A DNA stretch of 12,370 nucleotides, from NCBI GenBank assembly GCA_002682825.1, contig NOKP01000068.1, forward strand, positions 105,561 through 117,930. Direction: 5' to 3'. Every line of letters starts with the position of its first letter. Positions within the stretch are counted from its first letter, which is position 1. The position numbers and the translations under genes were made by a program. The notes below the pieces were generated by a model. The model made no database searches, had not been told where the DNA came from, and worked only from the letters and a program-made list of their open reading frames with translations. This DNA comes from Neonectria sp. B-13 (lineage: Eukaryota > Ascomycota > Sordariomycetes > Hypocreales > Nectriaceae). Shown here piece by piece: positions 1-7,831 of the stretch.

Positions 1-1003
1 TTATACTCACATTTTCAGTATACCTTTGGGCAATATGTTCGGAGGAGAGCGGAAGGCTTCGTTGGCAAGGTCACATGCCTTCCAGGCTGCATCACAATGA
101 TGGCGGTCCGAGAAGAAATGGCGGGAGCGATACGGAAATACGCGGAGCCAGTGACTACGTATTTGGTGATTCACCACCAAGTCCAATATCTCGTGAGATA
201 ATACCATCCGCAGGCGAAAATGGGCGAGACATGCTAACACAGAGTTTCAGGGAACTGATCGGCGACTCACTTACTCGATGCTCTCTCAGGGCACACATTT
301 ACGCACGCTCTTCGTTCCTGATGCTGTCAGCGAGACCGTGGCGCCTCAGTCGATAGCCCACTATCTCAGCCAGCGCCGTAGGTGGGGATCCAACGCCTAC
401 TTTAACAACTATTTCTACCTCGCGGGGGAGAAGATGATTACGATTACCCGCATTGCAGCTACCGTTGAGGTCGTCCGACTCAGTATGGTCTACTACCGCG
501 TTCTCAACACGGCGCTTTTCATCAAGAGTCTAGTTCACCATGTGAGCATTATGAAGCTGATGCCAATGTTAATCATTGGCCAACTCCCTTCTTTGTGGTT
601 CTTTGCCTCTATACTCCTTGAGACCGAGTTGAGGAAGCGAGCACACAAGCTTATCCTGGGATATTTGATCAACAAATGCATCTCTCCCTTCATGTCGGTC
701 ATTATATTCACCAAGGTTGCTACGAATTTGGGAAGTCAAGGTGAGTGAAACTCCGAGCGACACGAGAGAGCTGAGTTGCAGGAGCTGACAATCGCAGTAT
801 GGGGCATGTCGGGAGTCACAGCCTCCTCTGCGCCAGCAGCAACCTCTCCTGGCGAAGGAACAGGCGAAACCGTTGGAGAACTGTCAGCAGCGGAGAAGGG
901 AGAGGCTGGCCTATCATCGGAGAATAAGGCGGAGGAAGCTGAGGGAAGGAGGCGGTCTACGTACAGTAGGGATCGGGATTTTGAAGTTGAAATAGGTTGT
1001 TAA
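1..1003 (+). CDS. Chitin synthase, C-terminal part (gene runs off the left edge); probably class VI
   Basis: Membrane glycosyltransferase (GT2) that polymerises UDP-GlcNAc into cell-wall chitin. Three coding blocks join cleanly: 1-192, 251-740 and 798-1003. The first contains the conserved CLPGC motif. The second begins GTDRRLTYSM, where most chitin synthases have EDRxL, and then carries the catalytic/product-binding QRRRW motif. Hydrophobic membrane segments follow around VEVVRLSMVYYRVLNTALF, MKLMPMLIIGQLPSLWFFAS and ISPFMSVIIFTK. The last block gives VWGMSGVTASSAP and a charged Ser/Glu-rich tail ending at TAA 1001-1003. Both junctions keep the frame (QYL|GTDRR; GSQ|VWGMSG). The catalytic N-terminal part lies outside the window. 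The left boundary is ambiguous, because TTTTCAG at 12-18 could be an intron acceptor with the exon starting at 19. The family is secure. The class VI call rests on the GTDRRL variant and the tail and is less certain. The gene appears intact. Confidence 0.9.
193..250 (+). other. Intron in chitin synthase gene
   Basis: 58 nt. Donor GTGAGA, branch-site consensus TGCTAACAC just before the acceptor TTTCAG. Removing it joins CTC and GGA in phase 0 and restores the chitin synthase frame (HHQVQYL|GTDRRLT). Confidence 0.93.
741..797 (+). other. Intron in chitin synthase gene
   Basis: 57 nt. Donor GTGAGT, branch-like CTGAC, acceptor ATCGCAG. It splits a Val codon (G|TA) and joins LGSQ to VWGMSGV, the expected family sequence. 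Confidence 0.92.
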
Positions 1004-2268
1004 AAAGATAGGAAGAATACGAAATTATCGCGTCCAGTCGACAGTCTGGAATACAAGCTCGAGGCAGGGCACAATCGTTCAATGACTGGGAATCTGGGCC
1101 TGGTCGTCTTGATGACTCGATTCTCTTGAACTAACCTGTGACCATATTAATCTCAATCAGACCGACAACCTTGAGATGCTTCTCTAGTGCGGCGCAAAGC
1201 TAAAAGAAATTTTCCAGCTTCACCAGCGGGGCAACAGTCTTTTACCTACATAGGAACGGCCGCTTGGCTGGATTAAGTTTGGCTTGTTGGGGCAGGATGC
1301 GAGAGGATGGCGCAGGACGCTGTAACTGCGTTCATGGAGCAATACATACCGATCCTGCGGGTATCTTTGCGACGCCCAGCATCTCTGGCTTTGCAACTCA
1401 AAGATATTCAAATGAACCGAGTCGATGGCCTGCGTTCGTCACTGGGAGACTCGACCGGGCGCACTAGATGCCTCGGCACTTGCTGTAATCCTCACTCGCA
1501 CGAGGCATGCCGTTAGTGGCCTCAGGGTATCGGGGCATGTCAGGCCTAGCCTCCACCTCTGTGGAACATTTATGATTGAGGCTGTCTTAGTTGCCATACG
1601 CTCGGGCACTGTGGAATGAGATTCGCAGATTCCCCATCACAGTGGCAATGCACTCGGGAGCTACCGATTAATACTAAAGCTACACATCCAGTGTCTCCAG
1701 TGATATATCCACTGGCCCCCCTCCCAGCGAAGTGGATTGAAGGCGCTGGTTCCGGAAGCGGTGTGCTTGGAGTACTGCAGCGTAGGTACTTGAACGCGTA
1801 ACTTGCCATCCCCCCTCCCCTTGGAATGCCCATTCTTCCATGCTGCCATTATTTCTCACCTCCGCTCTTTCGATAGCCCAATATGTCGCCACATTGGGCA
1901 TAGATGGAGTATTTGAACATGGTGCGTGTGGCCAGAAGCAGCTAAAACTCTGTCCATCATCGTCGATGTGTTGTTATTGAGCAGTAAGGCAGACGGCCTC
2001 CATATTTTGGCTTCACTTAGTAAATACGATGATTAAAATGGTTTGAGGCTAGCGTGACAGGTATAACTGGTATGTACCGAGCCTTTCTTTGGTGACACGT
2101 ATTTTTGAAGCTATATATACGAATATGAATGCGTATGTGATTTCAAGCCGGTATGCGACACACGTACTCTCCTATTTCTCCATAATCATTCCCCACATCA
2201 AAAAGCGAGTCGCAAACCAATTCATAGGCTTCCTTCAAGCAAGGCTCTGTGTGGTATAGACCCTTAAT
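1004..2268. other. Intergenic region with no recognisable gene
   Basis: 1265 bp between two plus-strand genes. The reading frames here are short and overlapping on both strands, and none resembles a known family. The left part should hold the 3' UTR of the chitin synthase and the right part the promoter and 5' UTR of the gene at 2269. C-rich runs occur near 1808-1820, and CCCCAC at 2191-2196 fits the SYGGRG CreA-type carbon-repressor consensus on the minus strand. Such 6-bp matches are common by chance. Confidence 0.6.
2111..2120 (+). promoter_or_regulatory. TATA-like element upstream of the beta-helix gene
   Basis: CTATATATAC lies about 150 bp before the ATG at 2269. The position would suit a core promoter with a leader of roughly 120 nt. 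It is supported only by sequence and spacing. Confidence 0.35.
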
Positions 2269-3775
2269 ATGCTATCCCCCACGCTCCGCACCATCCTCCT
2301 TCTGCTTCACTCGCTAGCTCCAACAATCTATTCGACTGTTGCAGTCGAATGGAGCAAGATCGTTACGCCCCGGGGAGATCGACTGCCCGACTTCAGCTTC
2401 AGCGGCTACCACGCGTCGGATCAGCCGTTGCCAGACATTAAGAGCGTACCTAATGTGAAGCTTGCTCGAGCAGAGGGCGACCAAACCGATCGGATTCAAG
2501 CGGCGCTCAACCAGACTGCCATGGCGGGCGGCGGGGTAGTTGCACTGGGAAAGGGGAACTTCTCAATCTCCCCTGGGCTACGGATACCCAGCAATGTGAC
2601 GCTCCGAGGTTCCGGCCTTAGTAGAACAGGACTCGTTCTGAAGGAGCAGCCAGACATTCCGGTCATTACGCTCGGCATTGGTGGAAAATCAGCGAAGGTG
2701 CTCATGGGAGCAAACATAACTGACCATTATGTTCCAATCGGCACCTCAGTGATCACGGTCAACAGCACTGAAGGCTTCCGCAAGGGCCAGTCAGTTTACG
2801 TCCAGAGAGCCGCAACCGCGGACTGGATCCGATACAACGGAATGAGTGATTTAATTCGAGATGGTGTCCATCAAACGTGGATACCAGTAAGTGCCATGCA
2901 GCTTCTCGTCCTACATCATATGGAGCTGACTTTGGTATATATAGGTCGGTACGCTTATTCGACAGCCCAACACGGTCTTGTCTATCAATGGCAGCAAAAT
3001 TACTCTGCAGATTCCTCTGACGGACAGTCTCGATGCAACCTACATGAAACCACAGATCGTGGTCTACGCACCTCCACCCCTCAGCTCAGAGATGGGGATC
3101 GAGGAGCTATCTATCCATCTTGATTCCCCATGCGCCGGAAGCCCCGTTGACAGTCCAACTTGCAATGGCGCTGCTATCAGCTTCGCACCCTGGGCAGTTG
3201 ACAGCTGGGCGCGTAACTTGAGACTGACAGGTTTCAACCAGTTCGTCGATGTACAATACGACGCGGCTCGGTTGACGACACAAGGTGTAGCCATGTTTCG
3301 AGATGTGAATTCCACAGGAATAGGGCTGCCTTCCGACATCTGGATTAAAGGTTCACAAGTTCTTGTCGAGGACTGTGGTCAGTATGGGCTGGGGATATCA
3401 TTCTTTGTTATGACCGGCTCGCTCACGCCAGGGCCCAATGCTGTCATCCGCCATGTCACAAAATCGGGGATGCAATCGCTGTCTCCGCATCAGAGATGGG
3501 CTCACGGGCTTCTAGTAGAGGAGACATCGGCACCGACAAGGTTTGTTAACCGGGACAATCTAGGCACTGGGCATGGCTGGTCCATGAATGGCGGAGTGGG
3601 TTGGAATCTAAAGGGAGAGGCTATTTTCGAATCTCCACCTCTAGGGATCAACTGGTGTATTGGTTGTAGGGGAGGTTACGGCCAAAGTGGGAATGGGACG
3701 TTCATCAAGAAGGGCAATATAGTATTGCCGAGAAGCCTGTTCCAGTCGCAGCTCAAGGCCAGATTGTTAGTCTAG
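2269..3775 (+). CDS. Secreted right-handed beta-helix protein (pectin-lyase fold), putative polysaccharide-active enzyme
   Basis: Two exons, 2269-2886 and 2945-3775, encode 482 residues. The N-terminus MLSPTLRTILLLLHSLAPTI is a signal peptide, with likely cleavage shortly after residue 22. The segment EGDQTDRIQAALNQ, then AGGGVV, GNFSI and RIPSNVTLRGSG, is the usual first coil of pectate-lyase-superfamily beta-helices. Across the splice junction the protein reads WIPVGTLIRQPN, then SINGSKITLQIPLTDSLD. The strongest signature is C-terminal: RWAHGLLVEE (about 390-399), NRDNLGTGHGWSMNGGVGWN (about 408-427) and NWCIGC (about 442-447). I know this pattern from bacterial and fungal secreted beta-helix proteins of unassigned substrate. 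Many N-glycosylation sequons (NQT, NVT, NFS, NIT, NST, NGS, NGT) support secretion. Signal, splice site and stop all look intact. A pectin or other cell-wall polysaccharide substrate is inference from fold only; the catalytic residues are not identified. Confidence 0.85.
2887..2944 (+). other. Intron in beta-helix protein gene
   Basis: 58 nt. Donor GTAAGT, branch-like GCTGAC about 12 nt before the acceptor TATATAG. Phase 0 junction between CCA (Pro) and GTC (Val). Confidence 0.9.
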
Positions 3776-4685
3776 CATTCGGCGAAGTGTATATCTCTAT
3801 TGTTTCAAGCTGAGGTTGCTTTGTACCTTTTGCTGCGCCCTGCAATTGTGTTGGCATGTTTTCACAGCCTGATTCTCACTCACAACAGGCTGCCATCCGG
3901 CTCCGGCCATTGATCCTTGTCAAATCGCACAGGTTGCCGGTTTTGCACCAACTCGGCGACCAGACGCCAACAAGTAGCAGCTATTGGGGCTCGTTGTGGG
4001 GCTCATCACAATCACTGGCAACTTGCAGCCAACACACGTCTTCTAAGTGGGAATATCTACTTTTGTGAAGCCCGAAAGTGCAGGTTACGTCTGTATCCGA
4101 AGAAATTAGGGGGCTTGGGCGCGTAACTTACGCCCCGCGTACGGAGAGCAGTCCCATCATAGCTCAATCAACGCATCCACTTCTACCAACAATAGGCCTC
4201 GTGGCACGCGTGGGGACTTTTCAGTCACCATAAAACCAGACTGGCACGGGCCCGACAATTCATCGAAGACGAGGCGCAGAGCCTCAACGTACGATACCAT
4301 CTACAACAAGCTCACTCTGGTACAGCGCTGGCATGTCTTGCCCCAGCTTGTATCAGCTTCAGCCTTTCAGGGACAGTTCCAGAGATCCACTGGAACTGGG
4401 ACTGGGCTAGGGTGATCCAGCCCGCCCCGGATATGAGACCCTAGCCCTGTAATTGTGGAAGTGACAGAGTTGCGCAACGAATCAGAGGAATGGTGCGCTG
4501 GCGGTTTTGGTGGTCGACTCGCGGTTTTATGCAAATCATGCTAACAGCGGCTCGTGCCGCTGTCAATAGGGGCCACTATGGTGAAGGTTGGCGATTTGAA
4601 GATCTATGGAGCGCTAAGCAGCGGGCCGGCCGTGGCGGGTGGAGAGAGTGGAGACGGAGATGGAGGAGGAGTTGGTTGGTATGAG
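3776..4685. other. Intergenic region, no assignable gene
   Basis: The region holds the 3' flank of the beta-helix gene, then about 900 bp without a convincing coding region. A stop-free frame of 82 codons at 4196-4441 (+) lacks an ATG and resembles nothing I know. The Arg/Trp-rich frame at 4490-4684 looks like translated purine-rich DNA. The one structural feature noticed is the inverted repeat at 4404-4447. Confidence 0.55.
4404..4447. repeat. 10-bp perfect inverted repeat (potential hairpin)
   Basis: GGGCTAGGGT at 4404-4413 and its exact reverse complement ACCCTAGCCC at 4438-4447, separated by a 24-nt C-rich spacer. No function can be assigned. It lies between the beta-helix gene and the NLR relic. 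Confidence 0.6.
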
Positions 4686-5032
4686 TTAAACCACCTTCAG
4701 GTTCCGCAGTAAAGCGGTTAAATTCATCCACGCTGTAACATCCGGTCGATCGACGAGGTCAGGATCGGGTTCGGTTGGTATGCTAAAGCAGGGCTTGCGA
4801 GCCATCGATACATCCTCTTCGGGTTGGAGTGAGATGCCTTCGACCCTCCGCCTGATGTCGAGAAGAACCGTACTGCAAACACAATAGCGTCAGCCCGCTC
4901 CATGCAACGTCGAAACGGGTTGCTGACTTTCCTTTGGTCGACTTGTAGGCCTAGAGTGATGGTCCGTTCGTGGCGTTCTATGGTGTTGATAGTCTTCTCG
5001 ACCCCCTTGCTGTCGAATGGCCGTTTTTCATG
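4686..5032 (-). pseudogene. Relic of a fungal NLR-type (STAND) N-terminal region, cut before the NB-ARC/NACHT domain
   Basis: Reading leftwards from 5032 the frame gives KRPFDSKGVEKTINTIERHE, then TITLGLQVDQ. This matches the WPF-x-K-EVEK-hxxhER-K-xxhxLALQxD pattern at the end of fungal SesA/NACHT-N-like domains. After an intron-like 59 nt (4931-4873) the frame continues TVLLDIRRRVEGISLQPEED, then RKPCFSIPTEPDPDLVDRPD, then VTAW. This is the linker that normally leads into the NB-ARC/TPR receptor core. Instead the reading runs into unrelated residues and stops at 4686-4688, so the P-loop is absent. Damage seen: a TGA immediately upstream (5033-5035), no credible start, a changed intron donor, and loss of everything downstream. 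The open frame further upstream (5043-5255, -) could be part of the same decayed gene but is not recognisable. In intact genes these proteins act in non-self recognition and programmed cell death. Confidence 0.7.
4873..4931 (-). other. Decayed intron in the NLR relic (donor GA instead of GT)
   Basis: On the minus strand the segment starts GAAAGT after AG, where AG|GTAAGT would be expected. It contains GCTGAC as branch site and ends TTTGCAG. Its 59-nt length fits the other introns here. Removing it joins LQVDQ to TVLLDI through one split codon (AG|T). The T-to-A change at donor position 2 would abolish normal splicing. Confidence 0.6.
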
Positions 5033-5451
5033 TCAGGGCAGGTCAATTCAATGTAAACACCCTAGTATGCAGGCCCATCATCCAATTGACCCCCAACAAA
5101 CAGCTCTGAGGAACTGCCTCCGGGACGAGATCCGAGTTTTTGGCCACCGGTAACTTTGTTGGGGTTTGGGTCGCATCTCCCTTGGCCAAACCGAGCCAGA
5201 TCGTTACATTGTTAACGGCTTCTTCCGCTCCAGCCCCGTTGCCCAGGAACCACAATTCTTTTTGGGTGAAACTCCCTTAGGATTACTGCAATCCTCAGTC
5301 ATCTCTTCTCATGTTTAGCTCTTCCCTCCCTCAACTGACGTCGACATGGATGACTGCTAGGTCCGTTCCACGCCGCCCTGTACATTGCTCAGGAAGCGAA
5401 CAAAAGACATGCAAGTCAAACAAGCTACACTTGTCCATAGGGCAAACGGCG

Positions 5452-5489
5452 CGTCTCTGATCTGTTACTCCGAGTACGGCTCAGAGACG
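5452..5489. repeat. 9-bp perfect inverted repeat
   Basis: CGTCTCTGA at 5452-5460 and TCAGAGACG at 5481-5489, with a 20-nt loop, between the two NLR relics. It could be a hairpin or a degenerate element end. There is no flanking duplication. Confidence 0.5.
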
Positions 5490-5647
5490 TTGCTCGAAAC
5501 TTTCCGACTGGTCTACACTAGTACCATAATATGAGTTCCCTAGATTGAAATCCTGATATTCAGGAGTCGTTGGCATGTGAAGATGACAAATTTGTCACTG
5601 TGGCTTGCGATACGAAACAACGCAACTATTCGTATCCCTAGGCTTCT

Positions 5648-6117
5648 CGGCAAATCCCGCCGACTTATCTATGCATGTATTGGTTAGACATCGGCCGCCA
5701 CAACGTTGTGCTCATGCATATGCCGGGTGTAGGAAAGGCCAACGCGGCAGCAGTCGCCGCTAATTGTCAGGCAAGTTTCCCAAACGTCAAGCTTGCCCTC
5801 ATAGTACGCATCAGCGGCGCTATTCCCCCCTCGTCCCCAACGGCAAGGAGATTATTCTCGGCGACGTCATCATTAGCAATGGCGTCATCTAGTATATCTT
5901 GGACGACAATTATTTGACGGCGTTCCTGCGCAAAGACTCGCTGCTAGACTCTTTCCGGAGGCCAAATGTTGAGGTTCGAGCGGTGCTGGCGCAATTGAAA
6001 GGGTTTCGTGGTCGTAAGCTGCTAAGCAGCCGTATCACATGTGAAGGAGCTCAGAAATGGGATAAGGAGAGGTCTACAGGCCCTGGCGGACAGGCTTTGT
6101 GGGCACAATGCCGGTAG
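5648..6117 (+). pseudogene. Relic of a PNP_UDP (nucleoside phosphorylase-like) domain of a fungal NLR
   Basis: The frame at 5675 gives DIGRHNVVLMHMPGVGKANA, then AVAANCQASFPNVKLALIV. This is the characteristic glycine-rich core of PNP_UDP_1 domains that sit at the N-terminus of fungal NB-ARC/NACHT proteins. In the run of C residues at about 5825-5836 the frame shifts by one base. It then resumes as VPNGKEIILGDVIISNGVI, a TAG where the family has Gln, and NYLTAFLRKDSLLDSFRRPN, VEVRAVLAQLKG. Homology fades after KGFRGRKLL (about 6024), and the frame ends at 6115-6117. Lesions visible: frameshift, CAG-to-TAG stop, no recognisable start (the usual AIICALP-type beginning is missing), and loss of all downstream receptor domains. 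Intact members are thought to act as nucleotide-processing effector or sensor domains of fungal NLRs. The identification is strong; the non-functional status follows from the lesions. Confidence 0.82.
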
Positions 6118-6124
6118 CTGTACG

Positions 6125-6367
6125 TCAATATGCAGGCCGGCTGCTTGGTCGAGCACAAATCCTAGAACGTATGCCATGGTCGCTGTACAATGAATCACTA
6201 GTTTGAAGGTCTCGCGCCATGGCAGATTTGTCGTTGCGGAAGGTGACGTGCTCCAGCCGATACCCTTCTCGACTTCGTGCGTGCGGATGACCTTTGGCAA
6301 AAGATAGGGTCACCGTTGGCATTACCTCGTGTGTTGCTAAAATATGTGATGTATCTGAGGTAACCAC
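6125..6367 (-). pseudogene. Probable relic of an alpha/beta-hydrolase N-terminus
   Basis: On the minus strand the frame reads VTLSFAKGHPHARSREGYRL, then EHVTFRNDKSAMARDL. This resembles the opening strands of fungal alpha/beta hydrolases of the dienelactone/S15-like group (pattern VTFxN...MAGDLxxP). Further on it gives RICARP, which may be a worn ICVHP, while the overlapping frame gives LDQAAGLHI, close to the family's KEQTAGLYA. The two frames together suggest a small deletion plus frameshift just at the loop following the HPGGG segment. Similarity ends where the plus-strand PNP relic begins, so only the first fifth or so of such a gene could be left. The assignment rests on remembered motif patterns and is tentative. 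Confidence 0.38.
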
Positions 6368-7022
6368 AGCCTAGGGTGAGGCATAGCTTCGCTCGCATAA
6401 AATAATGCATGCATGGGTGCATGTTTGCTGTATTTCATAGAAACACACATGCCTAGGAGGTCAGGCCTGCTTGCAGTAGTATGGAGAGCAGGAGTCGCCA
6501 CAATGGGCAGTCATCGTGCTCATCGAGAAAAGTAGGAAAGAGATTGGCCATTGCATGTGATGGCCCAGATGGAGCGGGGATGGAGGAATGAGTGGCAAGG
6601 GTTACATGTTAGGTGCTACAAAGGGATGCTCCAATGCACGAGGACAAGAGAGGCAATCTGTCATACTACCTGGGAGCCTATGAGCTCATTGGCAACGATG
6701 CAGACCTACCAACGCTCTTGGGCCGGAGAAAACTCATAGCACTGTAACGCCATCCCTCGATCACTTTGAGAGCCGTTGGTTCCACTGATATCTAGGGCCC
6801 TTGCGAACAAGTCTGTCTCTGTGACGTCACTCCATAGTGTTTTTTTACCCCTGGCGCGTTGCATGACGAGGTGTGATGTGTGGACCGAACCGTGTGTCAG
6901 AATGGTAGTGTCTGTCCTCTGAGTAAAACAGCCATTTCGCTTCGTCGACAGTACGGTGATCCCATTCTCAACCACAACTTGTGGGCAGGTCGCCGAGATA
7001 TCTGCCTGGATCGGACCGAGGA
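6368..7022. other. Intergenic region, presumed promoter of the Reg1-like gene
   Basis: No convincing coding region. It holds an ATGCATGCAT palindrome at 6405-6414 and a full CRE palindrome at 6822-6829. Frames at 6551-6739 (+) and 6706-6975 (-) show no family resemblance. Confidence 0.5.
6822..6829. promoter_or_regulatory. CRE-type bZIP site (TGACGTCA)
   Basis: The perfect palindrome TGACGTCA, extended to GTGACGTCAC (6821-6830), matches the ATF/CREB-family consensus. It lies about 195-240 bp upstream of the two possible start codons of the Reg1-like gene, a sensible promoter position. Binding by an AtfA-like factor is inference. Confidence 0.45.
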
Positions 7023-7070
7023 ATGACCTGTACCAACTTCAGCTTCTTCTCTATCGCGAACGCCGAATCA

Positions 7071-7667
7071 ATGGATCTACCCTACTTCCCAACGCCCGCT
7101 AGTAATCTTTCCATCGTATCCGATGAGGGCAAGGCAATCCGCCCGGCTGGGCCGTCGAATGGACGCTATTTGTTACATCCATTTCCGAAAGACGGTTGCT
7201 TCCGGCCACCTGATGATAGCCTGGAACCACCTCCAAATCCCAAGACGGGCAACTCGTATACTGTCTCACCTGCTGACCATGGTATTCCGGCGAATACATC
7301 AAGATCGGAGAGGTCAGAGCTACCAGAGCTCCTTGAGCACGCCGAAGATGACAGTACTATGAAGGCCGGCCCGTGGAGGCAGGTCGACTATCTTTCTCAC
7401 GACTGGAAGGAGGAAGATATCTGGTCATCATGGAAATATATCACCACTCGCCGAAGAGAGTATCCAAATAGTTCTCGTCTAGAGAATGCGTCTTGGAGAG
7501 CATGGATAAAATGCAAATACAAACTGAAGACTGTCTCTCCCGGGACCCTCAACTGGTAAGGGCATGGTGAAATTCACGCGAATATCAAGCTAACCCAGTA
7601 TAGGTTCAAGGATTGTGATGTAACTTGGCTATATGGACCCCTTCAGCCCCTCTATGAGGGAACCTAA
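7071..7667 (+). CDS. 5' half of split Reg1-like gene: truncated DUF1752 (GATA_AreA-domain) protein
   Basis: Exons 7071-7555 and 7604-7667 give a 182-residue open frame. An in-frame ATG at 7023 would add 16 residues; 7071 is preferred because MDLPYFPTP looks like the family start, but neither ATG context is decisive. Residues about 105-176 are the DUF1752 domain: VDYLSHDWKEEDIWSSWKY, then SRLENASWRAWIKCKYKLKT, then LNWFKDCDVTWLYGPLQ. Intact fungal Reg1-like proteins continue into a long Ser-rich region and a protein phosphatase 1 (Glc7) docking motif, acting in glucose-repression signalling. Here the frame enters inserted DNA right after PLQ, reads PLYEGT and stops at TAA 7665-7667. The missing part lies at 8631-9607. 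The domain and splice site are intact, so a stable truncated product is possible. The Reg1 relationship is from motif memory. Confidence 0.85.
7556..7603 (+). other. Intron within the DUF1752 domain
   Basis: 48 nt. Donor GTAAGG, branch AGCTAACC, acceptor GTATAG. It splits the Trp codon TG|G and joins TVSPGTLNW to FKDCDVTWLYGPLQ. Without splicing the frame stops at TAA 7557-7559. Confidence 0.92.
7633..7647 (+). repeat. Left copy of 15-bp direct repeat flanking the insert (target-site duplication)
   Basis: ATGGACCCCTTCAGC, which encodes part of the conserved YGPLQ segment. An identical copy is at 8616-8630. It belongs to the host gene's original sequence, since both its upstream side and its frame are exonic. 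Confidence 0.9.
7648..7660. repeat. Hairpin at the left end of the insert
   Basis: CCCTC and GAGGG with a TAT loop, beginning at the first base after the left direct repeat. Terminal hairpins occur near one end of some rolling-circle elements, but a 13-nt hairpin can also arise by chance. Confidence 0.5.
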
Positions 7668-7831
7668 TGTGTAATGATTACTGTGTCACGCATCGATTTC
7701 TTTGTCTCGAGCCTGGTTGGTTTTAAAGTTCTTTATTAACCTTTGCATCTGACCCGAACCCATCTACCTTTTCCGTTCTAAGTTTTTCCTTAACCCCACA
7801 TGATCCTTCCCCCCGATTTCACGATGCCAGA

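Noticed and set aside
1..240. Frames at 75-356 (+) and 7-240 (-)
   Set aside because: Both are shadows of the chitin synthase exon, which reads CLPGC and adjoining motifs in another frame.
4196..4441. 82-codon stop-free plus-strand frame
   Set aside because: No ATG, no recognisable motif, and GC-rich DNA gives such open runs by chance.
4490..4684. Arg/Trp-rich 64-codon frame
   Set aside because: It is the translation of a purine-rich GGA/GAG-like tract and has no protein character.
5043..5255. Minus-strand 70-codon open frame upstream of the NLR relic
   Set aside because: It may be part of the same decayed gene, but no segment matches a known NLR N-terminus and it is out of frame with the recognisable part, so it was not annotated.
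5584..5597. 14-bp perfect palindrome TGACAAATTTGTCA
   Set aside because: About one such palindrome is expected by chance in a window of this size, and it lies in a relic region with no promoter context.
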